Part shown: piece after piece, positions 54,778-63,768 of the stretch
Position numbering within the stretch: the stretch's first letter is position 1
Layout: each line of letters begins with the position of its first letter
Assembly: GCF_000374325.1 (NCBI RefSeq)
Contig: NZ_KB894079.1
Location: 284,822 to 348,821, forward strand
Origin: Allofustis seminis DSM 15817
GTDB taxonomy: Bacteria > Bacillota > Bacilli > Lactobacillales > Carnobacteriaceae_A
Length of the DNA: 64,000 nucleotides
Direction of reading: 5' to 3'
Notes under the pieces: generated by a model
The model's database searches: none
Seen by the model: only the letters and a program-made list of their open reading frames with translations
Told to the model about the DNA's origin: nothing
Position numbers and translations under genes: made by a program

Positions 54778-55047
54778 ATGAATTCAAATAAATCATCGCT
54801 TGTTGAAATATGGGGCGATATGGTCGAAATTAATGATCTAATAAAAGCAATTGTTCTTACAGTTACCACTACTATGGGTGGTTATTTTTTAGCGCCTGAC
54901 AATCAGACATCGCTTCAATTATTTTTTGGACTAGGTGGAGCTTTGGTGGGATTTTTGCTGGCGACCGTTTGGATTAAACCCAAAAGAATTCTTACACAAC
55001 AGCAAGATTCTTCAAACTCCATTCATTATCAGGAGGAGAATAAATGA
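54778..55047 (+). CDS. small membrane protein, partner of the TctA-like permease
   Basis: 89 residues; family not recognised. A 20-residue cytoplasmic start (SLVEIWGDMVEINDLIKA) is followed by two TM segments at about 22-40 and 47-66, then a polar tail (QQQDSSNSIHYQEENK). AGGAGG precedes the ATG. Its TGA overlaps the ATG of the permease (ATGA), so the two are made together. Canonical tripartite tricarboxylate systems have a four-helix TctB here; this may be a reduced stand-in. Confidence 0.8.
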   Translation: MNSNKSSLVEIWGDMVEINDLIKAIVLTVTTTMGGYFLAPDNQTSLQLFFGLGGALVGFLLATVWIKPKRILTQQQDSSNSIHYQEENK

Positions 55048-56408
55048 CGACAACCTTAATAATTCAGATGATTTTAGCTGCCGTTGTAGCCGTTGTTATT
55101 TATACGATTATCGGCTTTATACCTGGAACAGATGAGACTGCTGTTTTGATGCCTATTTCGCTCGCACTTATTATGACTGGCGCTCATCCTATGATTGTGC
55201 TGACATTTTTTATGGCAGCCGTTGTGAATTTGAAATTAACGAACTTAATGCCCACTGCACTCGTAGGACTACCTGGTGGGGTCTTGTCCAGTCCGATGAT
55301 TCCTCACGCTATCCATCTAAAAAATAAAGGACTTTCGGCACTTACCGTTAAAAAAATGGCCGTCGGTTCACTATTAGGAATTTGTATTGCTTTTCCAGCT
55401 TCAATGATTTTAGCTAATTTATTAATTCCTTTTGCTTCTGTCATTCAGCCCTATGCACCACTTCTTTTTGTCGGTGGTGCAATCTTTTTAGCACTTATAG
55501 GGAAAAATAAAATATTAGCACTTCTTAGTATCTTGCCCCTCGCTCTTTTATTTATGGGATTACGCCATTTATATTGGGGAACAGGTGTCGTAGCAGAAGG
55601 CGTGAATATTACAACATCATTTTTCTTAGGGATTACAAGTGGACCGCTCATTGTATCACTCCTATCCTTGCTCAATCCAATCATTAAAGCAAAAAAACTC
55701 ACGCACCAAAGAAATGAAATTAAAATTTCAACAGATCCCTCCCTTGCGAGAACAATGAGCCCTTTTAAAATTATCACTAAAAAAGAAGGTCTTGCTGCTG
55801 CTATTCCAGCCTTTCTTGTCAATTTTTTATTTGTGCTTAGTCCAGTGGGATTAATTATTCTTTTTGGTGATTTAGTAGCCAGCCGCATTAAAGAACGCGA
55901 TGAACAAGCGTTGACTACTATCACTGTTATGAGTGCTCTTGCTCAAGCCACTTATTTATCAGGACTTATTATTCCAATTCTAGCATTAGGGATCCCACTC
56001 TCCCCCGCTTCAATTGGACCAGGTAGTGCTTTATTTAATGCACCACCTATTTTTTCGGTAGATCATAATATCTATCATGTACTTTCAACGAATCAAAAAA
56101 TGATTGCCATTTTTATCGGTGTTGCAGTTGCGGCATTCATCAGTTATTTTATTATTAATCGCTTTGCGGAAAGTATTTCAAAATTTGTCCTAAAAAAAAT
56201 TCCACATGAAGCAGTATTAGGATTATTTGTGGCATTTGTTGTACTTTTAGCTTATATGGATGCTGGATGGATTAACATCTTTGGCGTATTATTAATTGGA
56301 ATCATCTGTGGCTCATTGAATGAAATGGGTGTAAATTATGGTATACAATTTATGACATTATATGCTGCCCCATGGATTGTTCAGCAGCTTAGTCTTATTA
56401 GTCAATAA
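55044..56408 (+). CDS. TctA-family (tripartite tricarboxylate-type) permease
   Basis: 454-residue polytopic membrane protein with about ten to twelve TM segments, matching the TctA (former DUF112) permease family. The N-terminal motif near residue 25 reads GFIPGTDETAVLMPISLAL, where TctA proteins normally have PGLGGT-like sequence. LPTALVGLPGG-like (MPTALVGLPGGVLSS) and ALGIPLSPASIGPGSALFNA are the two pseudo-repeat motifs. No TctC-type binding protein is nearby, so it may work without one or use another. The substrate is unknown. Confidence 0.8.
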   Translation: MTTTLIIQMILAAVVAVVIYTIIGFIPGTDETAVLMPISLALIMTGAHPMIVLTFFMAAVVNLKLTNLMPTALVGLPGGVLSSPMIPHAIHLKNKGLSALTVKKMAVGSLLGICIAFPASMILANLLIPFASVIQPYAPLLFVGGAIFLALIGKNKILALLSILPLALLFMGLRHLYWGTGVVAEGVNITTSFFLGITSGPLIVSLLSLLNPIIKAKKLTHQRNEIKISTDPSLARTMSPFKIITKKEGLAAAIPAFLVNFLFVLSPVGLIILFGDLVASRIKERDEQALTTITVMSALAQATYLSGLIIPILALGIPLSPASIGPGSALFNAPPIFSVDHNIYHVLSTNQKMIAIFIGVAVAAFISYFIINRFAESISKFVLKKIPHEAVLGLFVAFVVLLAYMDAGWINIFGVLLIGIICGSLNEMGVNYGIQFMTLYAAPWIVQQLSLISQ

Positions 56409-56426
56409 TTGTCATTACTTACAATG

Positions 56427-56466
56427 AAAAAAAGCTGTGAGAGCATTGCTCTCACAGCTTTTTTAA
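56427..56466. terminator. bidirectional terminator between the TctA-like gene and pgcA
   Basis: Perfect AAAAAAGCTGTGAGAGC/GCTCTCACAGCTTTTTT hairpin with a 3-nt loop, A and T tracts on both sides; lies between convergent genes. Confidence 0.93.
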
Positions 56467-56471
56467 TTTGT

Positions 56472-58172
56472 TTATTTAATCATTTGTAACATCACATGCT
56501 CAAATGCTTTTAATTTTTCGTCCGCTTTTGCTCTCGTTTCTCCCACAGCACTCATATACAATTTAATTTTTGGCTCAGTACCACTTGGACGAAGCGCAAT
56601 GAAACTCTCATCTGCAAATAAGTAACGTAAAACATTTGAAGAAGTGTAATTAAGCGGTGTAACAACACCATCTTCGACACTTTGTAAAGTGAGGAAATCT
56701 TCACGTCTTTTTACTGGATATCCTGCAATTTCATCAAGATCAGTTTTGCGGACACGATCCATGATCGCTGCCATTTTTTCTTTTCCTTCAAGTCCTGGAT
56801 ATTGTACAGAAATAGTATTTTCGCTGAAATATCCATGTGTTTTATAAATTAACTCAAGTGCTTCCATTAAATTACGTCCTTGCAAGAAATGGTAACTTGC
56901 GACTTCTGTCATTAATGTCAATGCTTGGAAGCCATCTTTATCACGTACAAATGGTTTGATTAGGTAACCAATCGCTTCTTCATAGCCTAAAATCATTTCA
57001 TGTGAATGTGTCGCTTCAAATTCTTTAATTTGATTACCGACAAATTTAAATCCTGTTAACACTTCAAAAACATCAACACCATGTGGCTTGACAATTTTAT
57101 CTGGTAGATGACTGGATACGATTGAACGAATTAATGCTGGGTTATTAGGAAGTGGACAATGATTGACAAGATAGTCTAACATCAAACTTGCGGTCTGATT
57201 TCCAGATAATAGATGATATTTTCCTTTACCCATGCGTACGCAGACACCCAAGCGGTCAGAGTCCGGATCAGTCGCGAATAAGACGTCCGCATTTACTTCT
57301 TCAGCTAATTTCTTACTCAAGTCAAATGCTGGTTCTGTTTCTGGGTTTGGCGATTCAACCGTTGAAAAATCTGGATCTTCCACGCATTGTTCGGTTACAT
57401 ATGCGACTTTTGGAGATTCTAGCTGCTCGAATACTCGCTTCACAAGGCGTGTACCTGTACCATGCATTCCTGAATAGACAAATTGAATTTTGTCACTTGC
57501 TTCTTTCAAGACATCGCGGTTGACAGTTACTTTCTCAACTTCTTTTAAGTATGCTTGAATTGTTTCTTCGCCTAAAAGTTTCAGCACACCTTGTTCAATT
57601 AATGTTTCTTTATCAGCAACTTCTACATCAAATGGACTATCAATTTTGTCAATATATGAAGCTAATCGATCAGCAGCATCTGGTGGGAATTGACCGCCAT
57701 CTTCGCCATATACTTTATATCCATTGTAAGCTGGTGGATTATGGCTAGCGGTAATCATGATACCAGCCACCGCATTCCAGTGACGAACCGAAAAAGCTAA
57801 CACTGGTGTCGGTGTTAAATGTTCAAATACATAACTGCGGATGCCACATTTTCCTAATACTTTTGCAGCTTCAAAGGCAAAATCTTGCGAAAAATGACGG
57901 TTATCATATGAAATAACCACCCCGCGCTCTTTTTCTTCTTCTCCTTGAGCAGAAATCCATTCTGCAAGTCCACGGGTCGTCTGTCTCACAATATATTTAT
58001 TCATACGATTCGTGCCCAGACCGATAATGCCACGCAGACCTGCTGTTCCAAATGAAAGTTCGGTCTCAAAAGCATCTTTTTTCTCAGAGTCACTGAGCGC
58101 TTCAAGCGCTTGCTTGATTTCTCCCTTCGCTTTTGAGTGCCATTTTTCATAATTTGTTTGCCATAAAGTCAT
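56472..58172 (-). CDS. pgcA: alpha-phosphoglucomutase / phosphomannomutase
   Basis: 566-residue cytoplasmic enzyme interconverting glucose 1- and 6-phosphate, feeding UDP-glucose for glycolipid and wall polymer synthesis. The phosphoserine is Ser143 in TASHNPPAYNGYK, the metal loop DPDSDR is at 302-307, the sugar loop is GYEEAIGYL, and RPSGTEPKIKLY is the phosphate-binding end. Length fits the Bacillus PgcA type. It has its own promoter region and terminator. Confidence 0.95.
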   Translation of the reverse strand: MTLWQTNYEKWHSKAKGEIKQALEALSDSEKKDAFETELSFGTAGLRGIIGLGTNRMNKYIVRQTTRGLAEWISAQGEEEKERGVVISYDNRHFSQDFAFEAAKVLGKCGIRSYVFEHLTPTPVLAFSVRHWNAVAGIMITASHNPPAYNGYKVYGEDGGQFPPDAADRLASYIDKIDSPFDVEVADKETLIEQGVLKLLGEETIQAYLKEVEKVTVNRDVLKEASDKIQFVYSGMHGTGTRLVKRVFEQLESPKVAYVTEQCVEDPDFSTVESPNPETEPAFDLSKKLAEEVNADVLFATDPDSDRLGVCVRMGKGKYHLLSGNQTASLMLDYLVNHCPLPNNPALIRSIVSSHLPDKIVKPHGVDVFEVLTGFKFVGNQIKEFEATHSHEMILGYEEAIGYLIKPFVRDKDGFQALTLMTEVASYHFLQGRNLMEALELIYKTHGYFSENTISVQYPGLEGKEKMAAIMDRVRKTDLDEIAGYPVKRREDFLTLQSVEDGVVTPLNYTSSNVLRYLFADESFIALRPSGTEPKIKLYMSAVGETRAKADEKLKAFEHVMLQMIK

Positions 58173-58529
58173 TGTTAAGCCTCCTTACAATTTTTTGACT
58201 TATGTCTTATGCATCTTTCAATGCAGTCCTATTATCTTTATTATACAAGAAATGAAAACGAATTCTATGGATTTTTTATTTTTTGTGAAATTTTTTTCAA
58301 TTATTTTTAAAAATGTGATGTTGTGCGTTACATGCACACATATATATTTCACGTATTGACCGAATGTACCACTAATGATTCATTATATAAAGTTAGCAAA
58401 CGACTTCTAACACCTTTTATAAAATGAGTTACTTTCTTATATATCTCTTCGTCATAAATTTTTTAGAGTTATAAATGAATAAAAAGAGTCCTCTTACTAC
58501 TTTAATAGTAAAAGAACTCTTTTTTAAGA
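58173..58529. other. 357-nt intergenic region between pgcA and the hydrolase
   Basis: No gene seen. On minus, TTGTATAAT at 58240-58248 is a possible pgcA -10 without a clear -35. A short inverted repeat TGTGC/GCACA lies near 58325. The right end is the hydrolase terminator. Confidence 0.6.
58481..58525 (-). terminator. terminator of the alpha/beta hydrolase
   Basis: AAAAAGAGTCCTCTTACTA pairs with TAGTAAAAGAACTCTTTTT (two mismatches) and minus ends in Ts, just after the stop. Confidence 0.82.
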
Positions 58530-59462
58530 TTAAGATATTGCATCAATTTGGCGATTGAGCCAATGGATGACATCTTGAAATACTTCTGGTGCCGACTGTT
58601 CAAGCAAAATTTCATGACGTAACTTTGGATAAAGGATTAAATCAACTGCAAATTGGTGACGTTTGAGCTGATTATAGACTTGGCGAACACCTTTTCCATA
58701 CTGACCTACTGGATCTTCAGCTCCTGCTATCAACAGAAATGGAATACCACTTGGCAACTGTGCCATACATTGCTTGGACTGTGCACATTTAAGAAGCGAA
58801 AAAAGTGTATAAAAACCATTATTAGTAAAGATAAAACCACACAATGGATCAGCAACATATTGTGAAACATTATCTTCATTTAGAGATAGCCAATCAAATG
58901 AAGTGCATTTTTTTGTTTTTTTATTGTAAGAAGCAAATGCCAAATCATTTAACAAATGACTTGGATGGTATGGCCCTTTCAATTGACACATGATTTTTGC
59001 CAATAAAATTGCAAAAGGAAGCGCATGATTTTTGCCTGATGTTCCACAAAAAATCGCGCCTTGATAGGTTGTTCTAAATTGTGCTACATAAATTCGTGCA
59101 ATAAATGACCCCATCGAATGTCCAAAAATAAATAGTGGCACATGAGGCAACTGTTGATGAATGATCTCATTCAATTGCCGCACATCTTGAAGCAATGTTG
59201 TAACACCTTCTGGTCCAAAATAACCAAGTGGCACCGAATCGCTAACACTTTGTCCATGTCCAGGCAAATCCATAATATATGCTGCATACCCAGCTTCAGT
59301 TAATTTCTTCATAAATGGGAAATAGCGTTCCTTATGTTCAGCCATCCCATGTATAATTTGGACAACACCTTTTATTTGATGACTATCTTTTGGAATAAAG
59401 GACGTTGCCGAAATATTCGTTAATTTTGAATAAGATTGAAATGTGAATATTTTTTGCTTCAT
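58530..59462 (-). CDS. alpha/beta hydrolase, lysophospholipase/monoacylglycerol lipase type
   Basis: 310 residues from the ATG at 59462 (AAGGAG 6 nt upstream). Serine-hydrolase fold: HGMAEHKERY forms the oxyanion side, FGHSMGSFIAR holds the nucleophile Ser, AGAEDPVGQ the Asp, and LRHEILLEQ the His. HGMAEHxxRY and GHSMGS are typical of PldB/monoacylglycerol lipases. No signal peptide, so it is cytoplasmic and probably acts on lipid-derived esters. It is 53 nt after asnA; co-transcription is possible. Confidence 0.9.
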   Translation of the reverse strand: MKQKIFTFQSYSKLTNISATSFIPKDSHQIKGVVQIIHGMAEHKERYFPFMKKLTEAGYAAYIMDLPGHGQSVSDSVPLGYFGPEGVTTLLQDVRQLNEIIHQQLPHVPLFIFGHSMGSFIARIYVAQFRTTYQGAIFCGTSGKNHALPFAILLAKIMCQLKGPYHPSHLLNDLAFASYNKKTKKCTSFDWLSLNEDNVSQYVADPLCGFIFTNNGFYTLFSLLKCAQSKQCMAQLPSGIPFLLIAGAEDPVGQYGKGVRQVYNQLKRHQFAVDLILYPKLRHEILLEQSAPEVFQDVIHWLNRQIDAIS

Positions 59463-59515
59463 CGATTGCTCCTTATCATGATATCTTAACAAGGCAATAG
59501 ATTTAAGTTTGCCGA

Positions 59516-60523
59516 TTAAAGTAATGGAATATTATTTTTTTTGCAAATATTTCTTGTGCTCTCATCCCATAATGAAGCTTGAACTTCACCAATATGCGCT
59601 GTCCCAATAAGTAGCATGCACAGGCGCGACTGACCAATTCCTCCACCAATTGTCAAAGGAAGCTGTCCTGCCAATAATTTTTGATGATAGGGATGATGAC
59701 GACGCTCTAGTCGACCTGCATCTTCTAGTTGCTCCAACAGCCGTTCTCCAGTTACACGAATCCCCATCGAAGAAATCTCGAATTCTTGTTCTAAAATATC
59801 ATTCCAAAAAATAATATCACCATTTAATTGCCAATCATCATAATCTGGCGCGCGATGCCCATGCCGCTGACCTGACATTAGTGGTGCACCAATTTTCCCG
59901 ACAAAGATGGTCTTGTGGATACGCGCAAATTCTCGCTCTCTTTCTTCTGGTGTCAAATGAGGATATAAATCTTCCAATGCTTGTGCTGTCGTAAAAGTAA
60001 CTTTTCGGCGTAAAGTAGTATTACACTGCGGAAAGCGTGCTTTAAGTAGATGATTGACATTACAAATACTGTCCACAATTGACTGCACTACATCTTTTAA
60101 ATAAGTTTCTGTACGATCTTTTACTTGGATAATTTTCTCCCAATCCCATTGATCGACATAAATAGAATGAATATTGTCCAGTACCTCATCGCGCCGAATC
60201 GCATTCATATCTGTAAATAATCCCTCATATGTTCTAAAATGATATTCCGCTAGCGCTACACGCTTCCATTTCGCTAGCGACTGCACCACCTGCGCATCTT
60301 CATTTAAAGCAGGCACATCAAAAGAAACAGGGCGCTCTACTCCAGATAAATTATCATTCAAACCAGATATAGCTGTCACAAAAAGTGGCGCTGAGACACG
60401 CTGCAACCCTAATGTTGTCGCTAATTCTTGCTGAAAACTAATCTTTATAAAATCGATCGCTCTTTGAATATCATACTGATTCAAGACAGGCTTATAATCT
60501 TTTGGAATTACAATCTCGCTCAT
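59516..60523 (-). CDS. asnA: aspartate-ammonia ligase (AsnA)
   Basis: 335-residue class II-synthetase-like enzyme making asparagine from aspartate, ammonia and ATP, releasing AMP. The ATG at 60523 has GAAGG 8 nt upstream. Blocks: RVSAPLFVTAISGLNDNLSG, KWKRVALAEYHFRTYEGLFTDM, YVDQWDWEKI, and the C-terminal TIGGGIGQSRLCMLLIGTAHIGEVQ. Common in lactic acid bacteria instead of AsnB. A promoter and a palindrome lie upstream. Confidence 0.97.
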   Translation of the reverse strand: MSEIVIPKDYKPVLNQYDIQRAIDFIKISFQQELATTLGLQRVSAPLFVTAISGLNDNLSGVERPVSFDVPALNEDAQVVQSLAKWKRVALAEYHFRTYEGLFTDMNAIRRDEVLDNIHSIYVDQWDWEKIIQVKDRTETYLKDVVQSIVDSICNVNHLLKARFPQCNTTLRRKVTFTTAQALEDLYPHLTPEEREREFARIHKTIFVGKIGAPLMSGQRHGHRAPDYDDWQLNGDIIFWNDILEQEFEISSMGIRVTGERLLEQLEDAGRLERRHHPYHQKLLAGQLPLTIGGGIGQSRLCMLLIGTAHIGEVQASLWDESTRNICKKNNIPLL

Positions 60524-60597
60524 GCCCATAACCTTCTCTCAACTTCTTCAATATTTTTAAAATCATCGCAATAGAAATTATTAAATGTCATCTCCTA

Positions 60598-60627
60598 CTA
60601 TAAGCCTTGTTCCCCCCAACTTGTCAA
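60598..60627 (-). promoter_or_regulatory. promoter of asnA
   Basis: Perfect TTGACA on minus (60627-60622) and TTATAG (60603-60598) at 18 nt; TATAGT at 19 nt is an alternative -10. Confidence 0.55.
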
Positions 60628-60640
60628 CTATTATCTTATA

Positions 60641-60652
60641 AATGGTACCATT
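60641..60652. promoter_or_regulatory. 12-bp palindrome upstream of asnA
   Basis: AATGGTACCATT is perfectly self-complementary and lies 13 nt upstream of the asnA -35, a usual position for an activator or repressor. The regulator is unknown. Confidence 0.4.
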
Positions 60653-60772
60653 AAAAATAGCAAAAATACATTTCTACCCTTAAAGTAGAAATTGACTGCG
60701 CATTATATGAAAAAACTTAACCTTGCATAACATGTACACTTCTGTATCCACATATCTTAAAATATTTCACAA

Positions 60773-60812
60773 TAAAAAATACATCCCACAAAAATAACGC
60801 GAGATGTATTAT
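60773..60812 (-). terminator. terminator of the PTS/GH1 operon
   Basis: Minus-strand AATACATC/GATGTATT stem with an inner CGC/GTG, ending in TTTTTTA. It lies after the GH1 remnant, not directly after the intact GH1 gene. Confidence 0.7.
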
Positions 60813-60829
60813 AATGACCAGTGATCTGA

Positions 60830-60904
60830 TTATTCTTGATTGAATAGCCACTCGCCATTTGTTTCGATGACTTTTTTATGGAAAATCAAGTTAGAATCAT
60901 GTTT
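60830..60904 (-). pseudogene. orphan C-terminal tail of a second GH1 6-phospho-beta-glucosidase
   Basis: Immediately after the TAA of the GH1 gene, and in the same frame, 24 codons read KHDSNLIFHKKVIETNGEWLFNQE and end in TAA. The part FHKKVIETNGEWL resembles the usual end of 6-phospho-beta-glucosidases (FYWYKKVIxTNGE), whereas the intact gene ends FYWFKDIIKTNQITL. It has no start of its own. The simplest reading is a scar left when one GH1 gene replaced another by recombination near the 3' end. Confidence 0.6.
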
Positions 60905-62332
60905 TTAAAGAGTAATTTGATTGGTTTTAATTATATCTTTGAACCAATAAAAACTTTTCTTAGGAATTCGTTTAAAATTATCATTTTCATCTACTCTAAT
61001 AAGGCCATATCTTTTTACATAGCCATTTACCCAACTCCATACGTCAAAAGCAGACCATACAAAATATCCTTGAACATCATAACCATCATCTCTAGCTTTT
61101 AAAACATAGTCCACAAACTGTTGAAGAACCTCAATTCTATCATCATCTTCAACATAGCCAGTTTCATCGGGGGTATCATAAACTGCATGACCATTTTCTG
61201 TAATTACTATTGGGAACCCAGGATATTTCTCTGAAACATCTTTGATACCTTTATAAATGGCTTCTGGATAGACTTCTCGACCCCAAAAATTTCTACTAAC
61301 GTGTTCTGGTTCTGTGATATCAAACCAGTCTTTTAGTTTTATTGACTCTTTTTCATTAGACTTTTTGCCCGTATTATTATGTGTCACAATTGTTTCTCCA
61401 GTGCTATCCGTAACATAAAATCGCTGATATGAATTTATTCCCAAGAAGTCAACAATACCTTCTTTTAATAGATTTTCATCTTGGTAATTTATAAATGAGG
61501 TATCATATCCAGATTCCTTAAGAAATTTTTCTAGATTCGTTGGTATTTTCCCTTTCGCACACATATCTAAAACCAAGCTATTAAAGAATAATTCTGCATG
61601 GTTATATACGTATTCTTTATCTCTTGTTTCTGGTGAAACTTCAACAGTGCCATGATCATGAACAATTCCAATATAACCTTCATAATTATTTTCTTTAAAA
61701 TATTTAACAACTTTTGCGCTAGCAATCAGTTGATTATATACCGTTTCCCAATAGGACTGCAGGTCTTTGTGCTTATGTGGTGGCCAATTACCCATTACAT
61801 AGCCACAGTAACTATAAAATCTAGGCTCATTTAAAGTTGTCCATAGCTTTACTCTGTCTCCAAATTCTTCTAAACAAACTTTAGCATAATCAAAGTAATA
61901 ATCAATAAGTCTTTTATCTTTCCAACCGCCAAATTCATCTTCAAATTTTTGAGGGATATCATAGTGATGGATGGTAACATTAGGTTCTAATCCATATTTC
62001 AAACAAGTATTAATTACATCATTATAAAAAGCAATTCCAGCTGCACTTCTTTTCCCTACACCCTCTGGAATAATTCTAGTCCATGATAGAGAGAATCTAA
62101 ATGAGTTATGTCCACCTTCAGCTAGCAATTTTATATCCTCTTTATAATGATGATAAAAATCTGTAGCATCATTTCCAGAAACATTATTTATATTGAAAGG
62201 ATTATTATCACTATTACTAAAATGATCCCAATTAGAATATCCTTTGTCATCCACGTTCCAACCACCTTCAGCCTGATAAGCGGCGATTGCTCCGCCCCAC
62301 ATGAATTTATCATTCAGTTTAACATTTGACAT
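60905..62332 (-). CDS. GH1 6-phospho-beta-glucosidase
   Basis: 475-residue cytoplasmic glycosidase that splits the phosphorylated disaccharide brought in by the PTS. Acid/base Glu169 (TLNEPRFYSY) and nucleophile Glu379 (VITENGHAVYD). The 6-phosphate-binding triad of the family is present: Ser433, Lys440 and Tyr442 in SWVNGYVKRYGL. So the substrate is phosphorylated; beta-gluco or beta-galacto cannot be told. The ATG lies 3 nt after the PTS IIC stop with AAGGAG inside that gene. The C-terminus ends TNQITL, with a second GH1-like tail directly downstream. Confidence 0.93.
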   Translation of the reverse strand: MSNVKLNDKFMWGGAIAAYQAEGGWNVDDKGYSNWDHFSNSDNNPFNINNVSGNDATDFYHHYKEDIKLLAEGGHNSFRFSLSWTRIIPEGVGKRSAAGIAFYNDVINTCLKYGLEPNVTIHHYDIPQKFEDEFGGWKDKRLIDYYFDYAKVCLEEFGDRVKLWTTLNEPRFYSYCGYVMGNWPPHKHKDLQSYWETVYNQLIASAKVVKYFKENNYEGYIGIVHDHGTVEVSPETRDKEYVYNHAELFFNSLVLDMCAKGKIPTNLEKFLKESGYDTSFINYQDENLLKEGIVDFLGINSYQRFYVTDSTGETIVTHNNTGKKSNEKESIKLKDWFDITEPEHVSRNFWGREVYPEAIYKGIKDVSEKYPGFPIVITENGHAVYDTPDETGYVEDDDRIEVLQQFVDYVLKARDDGYDVQGYFVWSAFDVWSWVNGYVKRYGLIRVDENDNFKRIPKKSFYWFKDIIKTNQITL

Positions 62333-62335
62333 TTT

Positions 62336-63754
62336 TTATTCTCCTTCTATCTTTTTAAGGTATTCGGCATTTCGTTTTTCCATCTCTTTTTTATACCATT
62401 GGAACAATCCCAAATAAATCGCTAAGAATATTACAAAAATAAACAAATCTTTCGCAGCCCCACTATGTGCTAATCCAAGAAAATAAGCTAAAAATTTTTC
62501 AACTGGTCCTTCCATAGTAGCAAACGAAATTTGTTGACTTGTCATCAAGCCTTCTGGCAACGCTCCAATTGAAGCTGCGGTGTCAGTTACAAATGGAGCT
62601 ATAAGCGTAGCTGCCCATAGAAAAAGAGGTATTTCTAAAATACCAATTACCAACATTCTGATTAGTTTTCCTCTTGTAACTACCAAAAGCGCAGGGGTTA
62701 AACCTACTGCTACAATACTTGCAGATGGTAATATTCTGTTCCCAGGTAATACCAATGATACCAACAATAATAATGGTGCTAATAAGTTAGCAACTACCCA
62801 AATTTCAGATCTTCCTGCAATAAATGGCCAATCAATACTGATATTTAATTTACGGCCACCGAGTCTCTTATTGGCAAAGTCATTAATACCTTGTGATAAA
62901 GGTTCAACGGCTTCAATAAACCACTGACCTATTATTGCAAATAATTCTAACATTGCCCCTGCCGTTAACGAAAGATTAATTATTTCCTTAATAGGAATAC
63001 GACCTAAAACTCCAATGAAAACACCTAAATAAATTCCTATCATGAATCTGCTACCCCAGAATCCAATTTTTTGATTAAGTTCTGTAGCATTAAAATCATA
63101 TTTATCCATCCAACCAAAAAAATTATCAAATATTTTATCGAATATCATGATAAACGGGTTCATCATATAGCTAATATGTGTTGTGGTCATTGGACTTTCC
63201 AGTGGTGCATCTAATAAATCATTAAACGTAAGATTCATTAAATCTGCATTTTTAAATTTTAGAAACCCAATAACTAAAACTAATGCTGTCGCTGTAAACA
63301 TATTCGCTCCAACATACATCGCAAATAAACCAATGAAAGATAGATGCCACACATTAAAAATATCCGCATCGAAAGTATTTGTTTGTTTAGTTAAAATTAA
63401 AATGATATTTAGAATTATTAATGTTAATAAAAAATATAAAGTTAGAGGGTGACCCCAAGTAATTGTCCCAAGTGGAGCCCACCCAGTATCAATAACATTC
63501 AACTCAATACCAGTATTTTCAATAAAAGCATTTAATGGACCAGATAAGACTCCAGTTAACACACTCATTACTGCTCCAATACCAATTAAAGCTACTGCTA
63601 ATTTTATTCCACCTTCGAACGCTTGGGAAAATTTAACTCCAACTAGTACCGCCGCTAATGTTAAAACAATAATCATTAATGGAGCAGCACCTATATTAAT
63701 GAGTGGCTGAAGTATTTTATTTGCAAATTCAATAAACATATTAATCATTTTCAT
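62336..63754 (-). CDS. PTS galactitol-family EIIC permease
   Basis: 472-residue membrane component of a GatC-type (EIIC-GAT) phosphotransferase system, moving the sugar across the membrane. About ten TM segments; NIGAAPLMIIVLTLAAVLVG and ALIGIGAVMSVLTGVLSGPL at the N-terminus, and GRKLNISIDWPFIAGRSEIW with GNRILPSASIVAVGLTPALL later are typical of the family. The polar C-tail is YKKEMEKRNAEYLKKIEGE. It lies between the IIB gene and the GH1 gene, so the substrate is probably a beta-glycoside or disaccharide rather than galactitol. Confidence 0.9.
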   Translation of the reverse strand: MKMINMFIEFANKILQPLINIGAAPLMIIVLTLAAVLVGVKFSQAFEGGIKLAVALIGIGAVMSVLTGVLSGPLNAFIENTGIELNVIDTGWAPLGTITWGHPLTLYFLLTLIILNIILILTKQTNTFDADIFNVWHLSFIGLFAMYVGANMFTATALVLVIGFLKFKNADLMNLTFNDLLDAPLESPMTTTHISYMMNPFIMIFDKIFDNFFGWMDKYDFNATELNQKIGFWGSRFMIGIYLGVFIGVLGRIPIKEIINLSLTAGAMLELFAIIGQWFIEAVEPLSQGINDFANKRLGGRKLNISIDWPFIAGRSEIWVVANLLAPLLLLVSLVLPGNRILPSASIVAVGLTPALLVVTRGKLIRMLVIGILEIPLFLWAATLIAPFVTDTAASIGALPEGLMTSQQISFATMEGPVEKFLAYFLGLAHSGAAKDLFIFVIFLAIYLGLFQWYKKEMEKRNAEYLKKIEGE

Positions 63755-63768
63755 ACACTCCTCATCAT

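Larger units (their letters stand above)
60524..60829. other. intergenic region between asnA and the GH1 remnant
   Basis: 306 nt without a gene. It holds the asnA promoter, a 12-bp palindrome (60641-60652), and the terminator of the PTS/GH1 operon (60773-60812). I looked for a T-box before asnA and saw none. Confidence 0.65.

Noticed and set aside
55451-55924. 157-codon minus-strand open frame inside the TctA-like gene
   Set aside because: Antisense shadow of a hydrophobic coding region; no ribosome binding site or recognisable product.
58318-58345. TGTGC/GCACA inverted repeat upstream of pgcA
   Set aside because: Only 5 bp per arm with a 7-nt spacer in AT-rich DNA, far from any convincing promoter; could be chance.
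60524-60829. Asparagine T-box before asnA
   Set aside because: No T-box bulge-like sequence and no terminator/antiterminator pair between the promoter and asnA; the leader is only about 70 nt.
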